Part shown: one piece after another, positions 22,527 to 32,721 of the stretch | How the letters are laid out: each line of letters starts with the position of its first letter | How positions within the stretch are numbered: the first letter of the stretch is position 1 | Source: Sepioteuthis lessoniana | Taxonomy: Eukaryota; Mollusca; Cephalopoda; Myopsida; Loliginidae | Assembly: GCA_963585895.1 (NCBI GenBank) | Contig: OY757904.1 | Coordinates: 8,806,426-8,870,425 of the forward strand | DNA length: 64,000 nt | Direction: 5' to 3' | Translations under genes and position numbers: made by a program | Notes under the pieces: model-generated | Told to the model about the DNA's origin: nothing | Database searches by the model: none | The model's input: only the letters and a program-made list of their open reading frames with translations

Positions 22527-22538
22527 ATTTTAGGTATT
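22527..22538 (+). repeat. 12-bp target-site duplication, right
   Basis: ATTTTAGGTATT immediately after the last GATGATG unit, matching 18,441-18,452. Confidence 0.85.
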
Positions 22539-22946
22539 TATCTCTAATGCAAATCTGCTGGAAAAGTTTGGCAGAATGCAAAGTGTATGATGTGAATCTA
22601 CAACTGATCTGTATGAACATTTACAGGGCGCAGAAATGATGGAAACAGTGCAAAATTTTCAAGCAATATTGTTTGGTGACCCTTTAGCCTTTAGGGCATA
22701 TTCGTAATGAATTGCATGCTATTCATCAAAACAGACAGATCTCGTCCAAGATACTGGAACGGCTAATTGTATTATATCAATAAATTTCTTTCAGCATTTC
22801 AAACGTTTCGATGCCAGTTTTGCCCAATTTTGGCTCAATTTACAGCAGATTGATGGTTTATTATTTTTTGGTATAAGGAACTACGATAAATTGAAAAAAT
22901 GAAAATATGTTCATAGCTGAAAAATGTATCTGATAACGTGATAATG
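22539..22946. other. Unassigned spacer between two facing RTE copies
   Basis: Target DNA of the full-length element. No gene seen. Confidence 0.5.
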
Positions 22947-23395
22947 TATCATCATCATCATCATCATCTCGTGCCGCTAGCACGGATATCCTGGACCCTC
23001 TGTCACCACTTTTCCCTATCGTTTATCGCCTCTGGCTGGTCTTCAGGGCTATATCCCGTATCCTCACATAGCTGCTGTATGTATGTTCTAGCTGGTCGTC
23101 CTACTTTTGCTCGGCCATATGTGGGGATCCATAGAAGTACATCACTTATGAGCTCGTCCCTGCTTCTCCAGCACTGTCCTGCATGTCTGGTTCGTCTGAT
23201 TTGGATAGTTTTCGTGATGGGAGGCAGGCGGCCGTATAGTTGGTGCTTTGTGGGGTGCTGCCGCAAGGACTTGTTTAATATTGCTCTCAACATCCTTGTG
23301 TAATTGCTGTCTAGCTTCTTCTCGAGCCGTTTTATTAACGTCCAAGTGGTGCATCCATACAGCAGTATCGACACGACCGCTGCTGGTGTTATATA
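22947..23395 (-). mobile_element. RTE-like retrotransposon, 3' 450-bp fragment
   Basis: On the minus strand an open frame reads SILLYGCTTWTLIKRLEKKL, then RHAGQCWRSRDELISDVLLW and GRPARTYIQQLCEDTG, ending near a Glu-Lys-Trp stretch. The (ATG)n tail of the element appears as (ATC)n at 22,948-22,968. It is truncated at the codons for AAVVSILLYG, within 20 bp of the truncation points of two other copies. It is well preserved, so young. Confidence 0.9.
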
Positions 23396-23396
23396 T

Positions 23397-24106
23397 TGAC
23401 CTTCGGCCCGGCCAAACATGCCATTCCAAAGTGATGCACCGGAAGGAAGTGACACATTCCAATGGCCAGTAATCGAAAGAAATCGCGAAGGCGGATTTGG
23501 CTGACGAAATGGGAGAAGGTAAAAGTCCATGATACACTCATAGACTGATGCACCGGAAGAGAGTGACCTGTGAACTGCATGATAGTTATTTCCGCTTCAT
23601 GACGATCAAACATGCCATTTCAAAGATTGAGTGGGTGATTGAACAATTATATAACTCGGTGTAGACAGGAAGTCAGCGAGTTAGGGACCAGAGAAGTCGG
23701 TGGTAAGATGTGGTAGAGAAAGTCACCGCCCGGCGGAGGGGGCCTTTCAGTCCCCTGATTGAGCTGGATATCAGATGAGTTAGAGACAAGATGTGGTAGG
23801 GAAAGCCACACCCGGCCGAAGGGGCCCTCGGGACCCCCGATGGTGTTTGGAGACCTGTTGGTGACAAGATGCGGTAGAGAAAGCCCGCACCCAGCAGAGT
23901 GGGCCTCTGGGTCTCCGGTTGAGCAGCCCTGGAGAACGAGAAAGACACAACGCTGACGGCCATAAGAGTGGGGGTCAATATATTGCAGTCTTTGTTCGGT
24001 CTCCAACTCCCACTCACACCCAAACATTACAAATAAAGTGAGAGGTATATTTTTTTAAAAAAGTCTTCGCTCGTCTGTTTATTTATTGTGTCGTTATGAT
24101 TCTGCA
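23397..24106 (+). mobile_element. LTR-like repeat with internal 80-bp units, copy 1
   Basis: Starts TGACCTTCGGCCCGGCCAAA and could end GATTCTGCA, a TG...CA layout. It has an AATAAA signal near 24,012 followed by a GTCTTCGCTCGTCTG-like stretch, as in R-U5 regions. Inside are three head-to-tail units of about 80 bp starting AAGATGTGGTAGAGAAAG (near 23,704, 23,787 and 23,865). A second copy is at 29,144. I found no internal gag/pol and no convincing target duplication, so 'solo LTR' is an inference. Long minus-strand open frames (23,647-24,027) follow the GC-rich 80-bp units and are not genes. Confidence 0.6.
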
Positions 24107-24339
24107 TTTATTGTGTCATTATGATTCTATGTATATGCGTATATATGTATATGACTAATACAACACTTGGAAGAGACTGCGTTTCATTTTATCGGTCAGG
24201 AAAAGTATGAATCCATTCTTGAGGATTTTTGAACACACATCGCATTCGGTAATCTTGGTTAGAAAAGTGTTTTTTTGAAACTTTCTCTTTGGTTTCTTAT
24301 TTATTTCGTTGGCAAAAATCAAAATAAGGTAAGTAGAGT

Positions 24340-24700
24340 TGGCGACCGTGGTCGAGGATAACCAAAAGGTCCCCCCCTTTTCGTTAGCTACTACACCAAA
24401 GCGTAGGTGTGTTAAAATTTGTAATTTGTATTAGGCGTAAACATTTCCAGTTGATTTTAAAATAGTCACACATGGTGAATATTAACTTCATTAGAAGTTT
24501 CTTTATTCTTTGTTATATTGTTACTCCTCTTTCCCCGAGTTTGCCTCGCTTTACCCTTGATACGTATCTTAAAACGCTGACTGTTAAGCAAGGAGGCATC
24601 AATTACTATTTTTTTAATATGACTCGACCTGGGATTGAGCACCGCTCTCCTAGACTATTTGCGAACATTCTACCCACTTGACCAATTGGCCTCTATAAAT
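24340..24700 (-). mobile_element. SINE B copy, minus strand, interrupted
   Basis: The left end GTTGGCGACCGTGGTCGAGG is the 3' end of the family. The right end, reverse-complemented, is a tRNA-like head: GGTCAAGTGGGTAGAATG (A-box region) and GGTGCTCAATCCCAGG (B-box region). About 110 bp of unrelated sequence (24,410-24,520) separates the two parts, so something inserted or was exchanged here. Confidence 0.7.
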
Positions 24701-25189
24701 ATTAAATAGAAATAGATTATATTTTTTAACTTTTATAGTTTTATTGGTTTTTCGCGGACATACTTTTAATGAAACGTGTTGAAAGAACATTGTGTGCGTA
24801 CGTGCGTGCGTTGTAAATTTAACAAATTTCTTTTCCCCGCTTTTAGACACATAAAAAAAGTACCTATTTCTATCAAGTAAGAGATAAAGAATTGAATCAA
24901 AGTCAATTGACATTAAAACGATTCCTTGGCAAAAGCATTGAGTTGGGAAAGGATAGGTCCACTTAACAAAAATAGATTTGCCAGGTATATTTTTAAATTT
25001 CAACTTTTAAAGTTAGTATTGCTCTGTGAAATTTTTCATGGAGTAGTGTAGAGAAATATTCTAATTCAAGAAATTTATCAAGTTAAGCATTCAGACGTTT
25101 GAATTCGAATCTGAAATCAAAATTTTGCCATCTCATGTTGTCTCTAAGTTACATACATTTAAATTTTATATACACAATTTCGGACAAAA
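24701..25189. other. Unassigned AT-rich stretch
   Basis: No family recognised. Confidence 0.5.
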
Positions 25190-25352
25190 ACCTTGATTTT
25201 GTATTCACAGGTTCACCTTTGGACTAATACTCTCAGGAAAGGTATAAACCATCGCATGATCCCCAGCTGATATGGGTTAAATACTATCACTGCTGAGATG
25301 GTTTTGGCATGAAATAACCCACGAACGTTGATATGCCATTAAACAAAGAAAC
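25190..25352 (+). mobile_element. SINE D copy, 5' part decayed
   Basis: Carries the body CTCAGGAAAGGTATAAACC, CCCAGCTGATATGGGTTAAA, TTTTGGCATGAAATAACC and the 3' tail ACGTTGATATGCCATTAAAC. The tRNA-like head is not clear. Confidence 0.65.
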
Positions 25353-26640
25353 TGAAGATATATATATGATATATATGAAAATGACTACGTGCCAAAGTTA
25401 AGATAAATTTAGTATATATATATTTATATATATATATATATATATATATTGAAGAATGTATATTTAGGCAAGATATTATTAAAGTAAGTTTTGTTAAATG
25501 TTTACTAATTGAATTAGTGATTTTTGCTTATGAAAACTATTTAATATGTTGGTGCCTGTATTAAATATTATTTCATTTATGTTTGTTTGTTTTTTATTTT
25601 TTATGCATATTACTTCTCGGATTTCTAATCGTTTTTTATTATTGTTTTATATATAATCATTGCTTTATCTGCGAGAATCTTCCTTACATCGGAAGATGTA
25701 AGTTGGTTAGTGCTATTGTTGTGTTTTATAATTAAATGTTATTTTATGCCACTATTTTCATAAAGGTGATAAGTAAGACGACGAGATAATGTTGTGGTTG
25801 TATAGCCAAAGTAAGAATTATTTTTTGTTTTTCGGGAGGCACTCTCAAAATGGACTTATAAATTTATAAACTACTTTGGTTTGGTTTAGGTGTATTTTAG
25901 CGGAGTTGGTGTTATTCTTAATGATAGATTTTGATGCTTTAAATCTAGTGTAGTGGATGATAAGTTTTATTTGTTTTTGTTTTCATCAGATGCAGCTTAG
26001 TGTCATGCCCATGGCACTCCATTTTTGGTGGGGAGAGATAGAATTGCAATGAAGGAGTACTCCACCCTCAGGGAAAAGGAAAAAAGAATTTTTATATGAA
26101 TAATATGTTTGGAGAAGAAAATGAAGTCTTTTTTCCTGAACAATTAATTCGATAGTAAACTATATATTTTCCATTTAGAAAGATGAAGGATAATTATAGT
26201 CTAAATTCTTAATAATAATGATTGATCTTTAAAATGATTTGTGACTCCAGCGACATTGGAATCAGTGCAATTGTATCCCGTGGATATCCTTAAATTAGCT
26301 TAACCCTACGGATTAAATTTAACCCCAAAAATCTAACTATTTAGCCACGCATAAGATTATTATAATCAAGTAATCTCTGGCTTTATTAATATAGTAATAT
26401 GAATTCAACCAATATGATGTCGATATCTTTATGAAAGGATAATGAGCTTAATTTTTTTTCTTACTATGCCATAGAAATAGATATTCTAAAATAAACAATT
26501 ATTAACTCAAAAAACATCACATATTTACGTACATTTCCTTTTTAGGTTAATTAAGTTTTTTTGGTAGACAAGGGAAAAGTACTTACAGTCGCTGAAAGAG
26601 AAACAAAAAAGGACAGCATCAAAACAAGCTAGAAGTCAAA
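25353..26640. other. Mostly unassigned; small element C fragment inside
   Basis: The 25,985-26,085 part resembles the head of element C in reverse (GTGTCATGCCCATGGCACTC, then GCAATGAAGGAGTACTCCAC). AT microsatellites at about 25,365 and 25,413-25,450. Otherwise nothing recognised. Confidence 0.45.
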
Positions 26641-26646
26641 TTAAGA

Positions 26647-26681
26647 TATATATATACACACACACACACACATATATATAT

Positions 26682-26753
<72 letters not shown>
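26647..26753. repeat. (AT)n/(AC)n/(GT)n compound microsatellite
   Basis: Alternating AT and AC runs followed by a GT run of about 32 bp. The order AC...AT...GT is self-complementary and could fold into a hairpin. Confidence 0.9.
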
Positions 26754-26754
<1 letters not shown>

Positions 26755-26759
26755 CATGA

Positions 26760-28465
26760 ACATGCAAATTCATTGATGTTTACTGTCTGGTTTGTAAGCT
26801 GATCAAAAGATGGTGAAAAAACAAAGATTTCTTGCAAAAATTTGAGATAAACGGCCATAATAAATGGGTAAAAAGAGACAAAGCCATAGACAGACTGATG
26901 TTATGAGGAAAGAAAAGAACGACAGGTGAAAAAATAGGAATGATCTTGAAATGAACAGAAATAAAGGAAAATAATTGAAAAAGAAATTTAAAAAAATGAA
27001 TTCATTAGTATAATTGCCGGAAATATTCCTGACATTGTTCTATTTGAAATCTCTAGTGTAAATGCAATAATAAAATGAAAGCCTTCACACGTAGACGGGG
27101 GAATTCTCCATGCATTTAGCACTTGCATATGTTTCATTTCAAATAGAAAGTCATTGACGAAGGTAACAGCGACTCAAAATAACTGAAATGAATGAAAAGA
27201 GATTGTTTTAATAAAAATCTCTGACGTAATACTCACTTTGCCTATTATGATAGCGTCAAGTTTGGAAAGAAACGACATAAGATCTAATGTTCGATGGACA
27301 ACAAAATAAACTACGCAGACAAATGAGGTTGTACTTAACTAAATTGATTACGATAATTCTGAATCAGTCGTCAAATTTGCTCTAGAATTTTCTAGATATA
27401 ATGTGTTTTCGAAAAGTCACAAGACTGAAACTTTACATACCAAGTCAGAAAGTAAAAATGTATGAAACTTCTTTTCTTTTTCAAAATTTTGATATTCAGT
27501 TCATAATTTAGCTCAATTATTCCAGTGAATTTCCCATTGGTCGAAGCCCTTCTAAAACTCCTCTTTTAATATGCTGTAAAACTGTATCGTTCTTTTCATG
27601 TCTTTCACGTCATCAAATCTTACCTTTGAGATTCATTTTCAGGTTAGAAAACTTGAAAATGTGGGTATGGTTAGTATGCATAGTACTGCACTTGTACACT
27701 CATGTGTCTCATGAAAAACAACTATTCAGAAAATATCGACACTAGCTTCATATTTTTACTAATTGATAATGACTACTAAACTTTTTTCTAAATACGTTGA
27801 CAGCAAAATATACATCAACACCCAGTCACTTTATGATATGAATAGTTTAGTTGTGGATACATCTTATTTACATTTCAAATGTTAAAATTAAAAAATTTTC
27901 AAATTTTAGTCTTAATAATTTTAATGAAACCTTTTTACGAACATAATTAATAAGTTAGGATACTGTGTACTTATATTCAAGGTAATTATAATATTGTTTC
28001 CTGTTGAAAGAAGCAACAGAAGTAAGGCATCATATATGGTTTTAATCGGTCTCGATACATTGTTCAACATCTCAGGCATACCCTCGTATAATCTCTTTCT
28101 ATTCGTATCGCTTACGGACCTAGACCCGTTAAAAAAACAAAACAAATGTGAATGCTACAAGTACATTTTTAAAAGAAATTTTATTCTTTGATACGCTGTT
28201 TTCCGTTTTATGCGATATAGCAAGTTCTGTACAACCCAAATGAATCACATAACATCTGCTCAAAGGAATTGAGTTGACTTGTGAACTTGCGATTGAACAT
28301 CCCGTCTCTGATCTATGTTCCAATGAAAATGCTAGCTTTCAATTTTTCGAAACTTTTCTTAGCGCCAAATTTAACGTTTAAATTTGAGTATCCTCAGCTA
28401 TGGAATCATTGCTTTTTTGTAGTTCGTGAGGTCGAGCTTTTTGTATCAGTATTAAAGGAAGTGTT
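26760..28465. other. Long unassigned stretch
   Basis: No repeat family recognised over 1.7 kb, unusual for this window. A minus-strand frame at about 27,985-28,135 has normal codon diversity (SVSDTNRKRLYEGMPEMLNN and IKTIYDAL) and could be a small exon or old transposon coding, but I do not recognise it and see no strong splice sites. Confidence 0.4.
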
Positions 28466-28469
28466 TTGT

Positions 28470-29095
28470 TTTCATTAGTTTAGTCTTTTGCCTACGCCTG
28501 TTTAGTTTTGTCTTTTGCCTTTGCCTGATTTGTTTGGTCTTTTGCCTTCACCTGATAAGTTTATTCTTTTTCCTGACCCTGATTTGTTTGTCTTTTTCCT
28601 TACGCTAGTTAGTTTTGTCTTTTGCTTTCGAATGATTAGTTTTTGTTGGTTTTTTTTCCTTGCCCTGATTAGTTTAGCCTTTTTTCTTACCCTGATTAGT
28701 TTGGTCTTTTGCTTTCGCTTTATATGTTTCGTCTTTTGCTTTCACCTAATTAGTTTAGTCTTTTTCCTGACCCTGATTAGTTTGGTCTTTTTCCTTACCC
28801 TGATCAGTTTGGTCTTTTGCCTTCACCTGATTAGTTTGGTCTTTTACCTTCGCCTGTTTAGTTTGATCATTTTCCATAGCCTGATGAGTTTAGACTTTTT
28901 TCTTAACCTGATTAGTTTAATCTTTTGCCTTGCCTTGATTAGTTTGGTTTTTTGCCTTCCCCCTGATTATTTTGGTCTTTTTTGTTCGCCTAATTAGTTT
29001 GGTGTTTTGCCTTCACCCGATTAGTTTAGTCTTTTTCCTTATCCGGATTAGTTTGGTCTTTTGCCTTTGTCTGATTAATTTAGTCTTTTGCCTTA
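28470..29095 (+). repeat. 27-bp minisatellite
   Basis: About 23 diverged head-to-tail units of TTAGTTTGGTCTTTTGCCTT plus CACCTGA. Because 27 is a multiple of three, a 160-codon frame (28,515-28,997) stays open as repeats of LISLVFFLT-type nonamers. There is no reason to think it is translated. Confidence 0.9.
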
Positions 29096-29143
29096 GCAAG
29101 CGGTTAACTTCACGAGTTTAAAATTTAAGATTTTGTTGTATTT

Positions 29144-29817
29144 TGACCTTCGGCCCGAGCAAAATGCTATTCAAGGTGATGCACCGTAAGGAAGTGTCAC
29201 ATTCCAATGGCCAGTAATCGAAAGAGATCGCGTGGGCGGATTAAGGCTGATAATATGGGACAAGGTGAAGGTCCCACTGTGCCACTACAGAGTGATGCAC
29301 CGGAAGAGAGTGACCTCTGAACTGCATGACAGTTATTTCCGCTTGATGACAATTAAACATTCGATTTCAAAGATCCAGTGGGCGTCGAACGATTATATAA
29401 CGCCAGTTGAGTTCGACGAGCCAGTGGAGTTGCCAGTAGAGTTCCAGGCAGTCGGAGACGAGTTGTGGTAGAGAAAGCCACACTCGACCAAGGGGGCCCT
29501 CGGGAACCGCGATGGAGTTTGGGGTCCAGAGAAGATGCTGATAAGATGCAGTAAAGAAAGCCAGCATCCAGCAGAGTGAGTCCTAGGCCTCCGGTTGAGC
29601 AGCCCAAGAGAACAAGAAAGACACAACGTGACGCTCATAACAGTGGGGTCAAAATATTACAGTTTATGTTCGGTCTCCAGCTCCCTCTCACAGTAAAACC
29701 CCACACAACCTTTTGGAACCCTTACAAATAAAGTGAGAGGTAATATTTTGTTAAAGAAGTCTTCATGCGTCTGTCTTTGTCACTGCGTCTTAATTATTGT
29801 GTCGTTTTGATGCTGTA
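29144..29817 (+). mobile_element. LTR-like repeat, copy 2
   Basis: Same order as the copy at 23,397: TGACCTTCGGCCCG start, GATGCACCG words, a GTTATTTCCGCTTGATGAC block, 80-bp units (two here instead of three), AATAAAGTGAGAGGT and a final GTGTCGTTTTGATGCTGTA. It is in the same orientation. Differences from copy 1 are common, so both are old. Confidence 0.6.
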
Positions 29818-30334
29818 GATGACGATATAACAATTTAATTCTGTTGAATTACTTGATTTTAAAAAAAAATTCATCAAAATAAAAAGTAAGTTTTACCACT
29901 AAATTCCCATCCAGATTCTTTACATAACACGTCAAGATAAATTGCTAAGGACAATGAAGCCCAGTCAACGTCTCTCTCTTTTCCATCTCCACTTATGGTA
30001 CTGGTTTGACGGAATCTTTCGTGGGGTCTGCTGACAAAAACTCATTCGGCAAATGAAACTGTAATAAGAATATTACTTTCTCAGCCACTCAACAAAGCAC
30101 ACTATTGTGTGTTTTATTTCTTATTAAATTCTTCGTTATTGTTACCATTAAACGATTTCTTCTATGTTTCTTTGTTTCCTCCTACTTCTTTCCTCCCCTC
30201 CTTCCTTCCTACGACTCGAATCGCAGACAAAAGCTGAAACAAAATTACTTAAGTAATTTGAAATAGTTTTGTGTGGTGTAATTGGGATCTCCATATTTCT
30301 GGCTTTGTCTCGAACTACGTTTTGTAATTGTCGT
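29818..30334. other. Unassigned stretch
   Basis: CT-rich part at about 30,170-30,210. No gene or repeat recognised. Confidence 0.5.
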
Positions 30335-30575
30335 CTCGGTACTATTGTATGGTTACAGCCATCAGACTTTAACGAAACGCTTGCAGAAAAAGCTAGATAT
30401 ATCTACTCGAAGATACTGCATGCTGTTTTGAACAAATCCTGGCAGCAGCATCCCTCAAAATAGCTGCTGTACGACCACTTACCTCCCATCTCAGAAATAA
30501 ACCGAGTAAGATGAACAAGACATGCTGGGAACTGCTAGATAAGTAAGAACGAACTTATGTGACGTTTTCGAATTG
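30335..30575 (+). mobile_element. RTE-like retrotransposon, C-terminal fragment
   Basis: Plus strand reads, with frame changes, ETLAEKARYIYSKILHAVLN and KSWQQHPSK, a stop, then LLYDHLPPIS and RTRHAGNC. This corresponds to the region after LLYGCTTW in the full-length copy. It lacks the final 60 or so codons. Confidence 0.75.
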
Positions 30576-30649
30576 ACTTTTTTTTTCTTTTTGTTTTTTG
30601 TTGGTTTTTTTTTTTTTTTACTCCTGAACTCTTTATTATTCACTAGCAA

Positions 30650-30745
30650 CTTTTGGTTTTGCTCTCAAGTTGAGAACAAATATCAAGACCTTGCTTAGAA
30701 ACTCACCTGAAGTCACAGGTGAACCTACTGGAGAGACCCCTCCCA
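30650..30745 (+). mobile_element. RTE-like copy f, left half (linker region)
   Basis: Frames here give ALKLRTN and then TLLRNSPEVTGEPTGE. These match the AKLRAAN and NLLENPPKITHEP stretches just before the reverse-transcriptase domain in the full-length copy. The continuation (LDSFTKEVFDTILK) lies at 32,722, beyond copy g. I therefore infer that copy g inserted into copy f. Confidence 0.55.
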
Positions 30746-30799
30746 AACTCTATTTAAATCCATGAAATGACAAGAAGGTAGATGACAAAGCAAGCTACG

Positions 30800-32721
30800 A
30801 AAGAATTCCTATGTTCCCACTGGAAGCCAAGAGTCAAAAGCTGGTCAGTATAACATATTCTTTAAGTCTTCTTCATTTTAAAATGCAAGAAGAATTTTTA
30901 TAATAATTATGTGTTCTTTTGTTTGTAAAATGACGAATGTACACTATCTGTTTTTTAAATGTAAAGGCAAGAAACCAACACAATTAGAACGTTAGAACCT
31001 AAACAAACATAAAATATATAGCCAATAAGCATGTTAAGAGATATAAAAAAAAAATTATTAAATCAATGAATTAAAAAAAATTTTAAAAACTTAGACGTGG
31101 ACTTTAACTAAGTTAAAACTTAATTTTTAAAAAATCAGACCCCCGCTCTAAACGCCTCAAACCTTTTCCTCTCCCCTCCTCCCTCCCCAAAAAACGGAAT
31201 CCATGAGAAGCAGCGTAGTGGACGTAAAGGCAAGCGGATAAACCCACTGACGGCTCAACGCAATGCTTAACATGACCCTGGGCGTATGAACCTTACGGTT
31301 CTTTGGACAGGATCAGTTAGTTCGATCGGGGAACTACGGCTGCTCATCTATAAGGGTGGCTTCTATAGATGAGAATAAAAAAAAACTGCCACAGAAAGAT
31401 AACCATGACCCACACTCAAACCACATGTCCAAACTGCATCGCTCTTCGCGCGGATAAAAAAAGGGGCGCGTCCTGCTGGGGTTGGAGCCGTGGCCCCAGT
31501 GTTCGTAAAATCAGCTACAGAGCTCAAACTAAAATGCAAACACACAGTACAAATAGCAACATTTAACATTAGAACCTTAAATAGAATAGGACAACTACAG
31601 GAGCTTACTGCATCTGCCTTAGAACATAAGATAGACATAATATGCATTCAAGAACACAGATACACACATAGCGAAGATATTAAATATCACGATACCGGTA
31701 ATGGATGGACGTTGGCCACTGCATCAGCATGGAAAAACTCTGTCAATGCCACGATAGGAGGAGTAGGTATGCTTACAGGACTACAAGCCCTAAAAACACT
31801 AAATGGTATAGAGAAAATACACCCAAGAATGTTGGTAGCAACTTTTAATGGCAATCCCAGAGCATCAATCATCTCCTGCTACAGCCCAACCAATATTAGT
31901 GAAGAAACTTAACTCATCGTCTTCTACGATGAGCTATTCTCTTTTGTGCGTAGCATCCCGAAACACAACGTTCTCGTCATTGGCGGAGACATGAATGCCA
32001 AAATCAGGAAAGACGGGAACCACAAATACAGCCTACACAACTCGTCAAACAGAAATGGACAACATCGAACAGATTTCACGATAGAAAATAGATTAACGTG
32101 CCTAAATACAAACTTTCAAAAAAGGGAGGGGAAATTATGGACCTACACATACGCAAACATTACTAAAGCACAGATAGACTTCGTCTTTATTAACATGAAA
32201 TGGAAAAATAGCGCAGTGAATTGCGAAGCTTACTCCTCTTTCGTGGATGTGTCCTCTGGTCACGGCAAAAATACGAGTGAGCCTACGAAAGAACGCCACC
32301 CGATCAACAAACATCATACCCAATGACTGGGCCGTTCTTAATAACAAGGATATTAGAGATAAGTATGTAATAGCATTAGGAAACAAATATATGGATGCAC
32401 TACATGGACGCTAACTAAACGGCTGGAGAAAAAGCTTAACGGCAACTACACAAAAATGCTGCGAGCAATATAGAACAGGTCCTAGTGGCAACACCTCACA
32501 AAGCACCAGCTATACAGCCACCAACCATCCATCACGAAAACTATCCAAATTAGATTAACCAGACATGCAGGACACTTCTGGAGAAGTAGGGACGAGCTCA
32601 TAAGTGATGTACTCCCGTGGACCTCTTCACATGGCCGAGCGAAAGCAGGGTGTCTAGCTCGAGAAAGGGTCAGGGATATCCGTGCCGATGGCACGACATG
32701 ATGATGATGATGATGATGATA
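30800..32721 (+). pseudogene. RTE-like copy g, internally deleted
   Basis: The 5'-UTR matches that of the full-length copy (for example GGACTTTAACTAAGTTAAAA, GTTCGATCGGGGAACTAC, GTGGCTTCTATAGATGAGAA). ATG at 31,405 starts MTHTQTTCPNCIALRADKK, then a frameshift in an A-run. The endonuclease follows: FNIRTLN, ICIQEHR, SCYSPTN at 31,490-31,912, a stop, then GGDMNAKIRK and TKAQIDFVF at 31,946-32,326. At about 32,388 the sequence jumps from the KYVIALGNK linker straight to the YGCTTW-type region. The whole reverse transcriptase is lost, and copy g ends with the C-terminus and (ATG)n at 32,699-32,721. The remainder could only have moved with a helper's enzyme. Confidence 0.85.

Noticed and set aside
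23647-24027. Overlapping 116- and 126-codon minus-strand frames with Pro/Gly-rich repeats
   Set aside because: They follow the GC-rich 80-bp units of the LTR-like repeat and are not kept in the second copy.
28515-28997. 160-codon open frame as a membrane protein
   Set aside because: It is a 27-bp minisatellite; hydrophobicity comes from the repeated TTT and CTT codons.
23397-29817. The two LTR-like repeats as the ends of one 6.4-kb retrotransposon
   Set aside because: They are in the right orientation but differ a lot from each other, and the DNA between holds SINEs, microsatellites and a minisatellite with no gag or pol.
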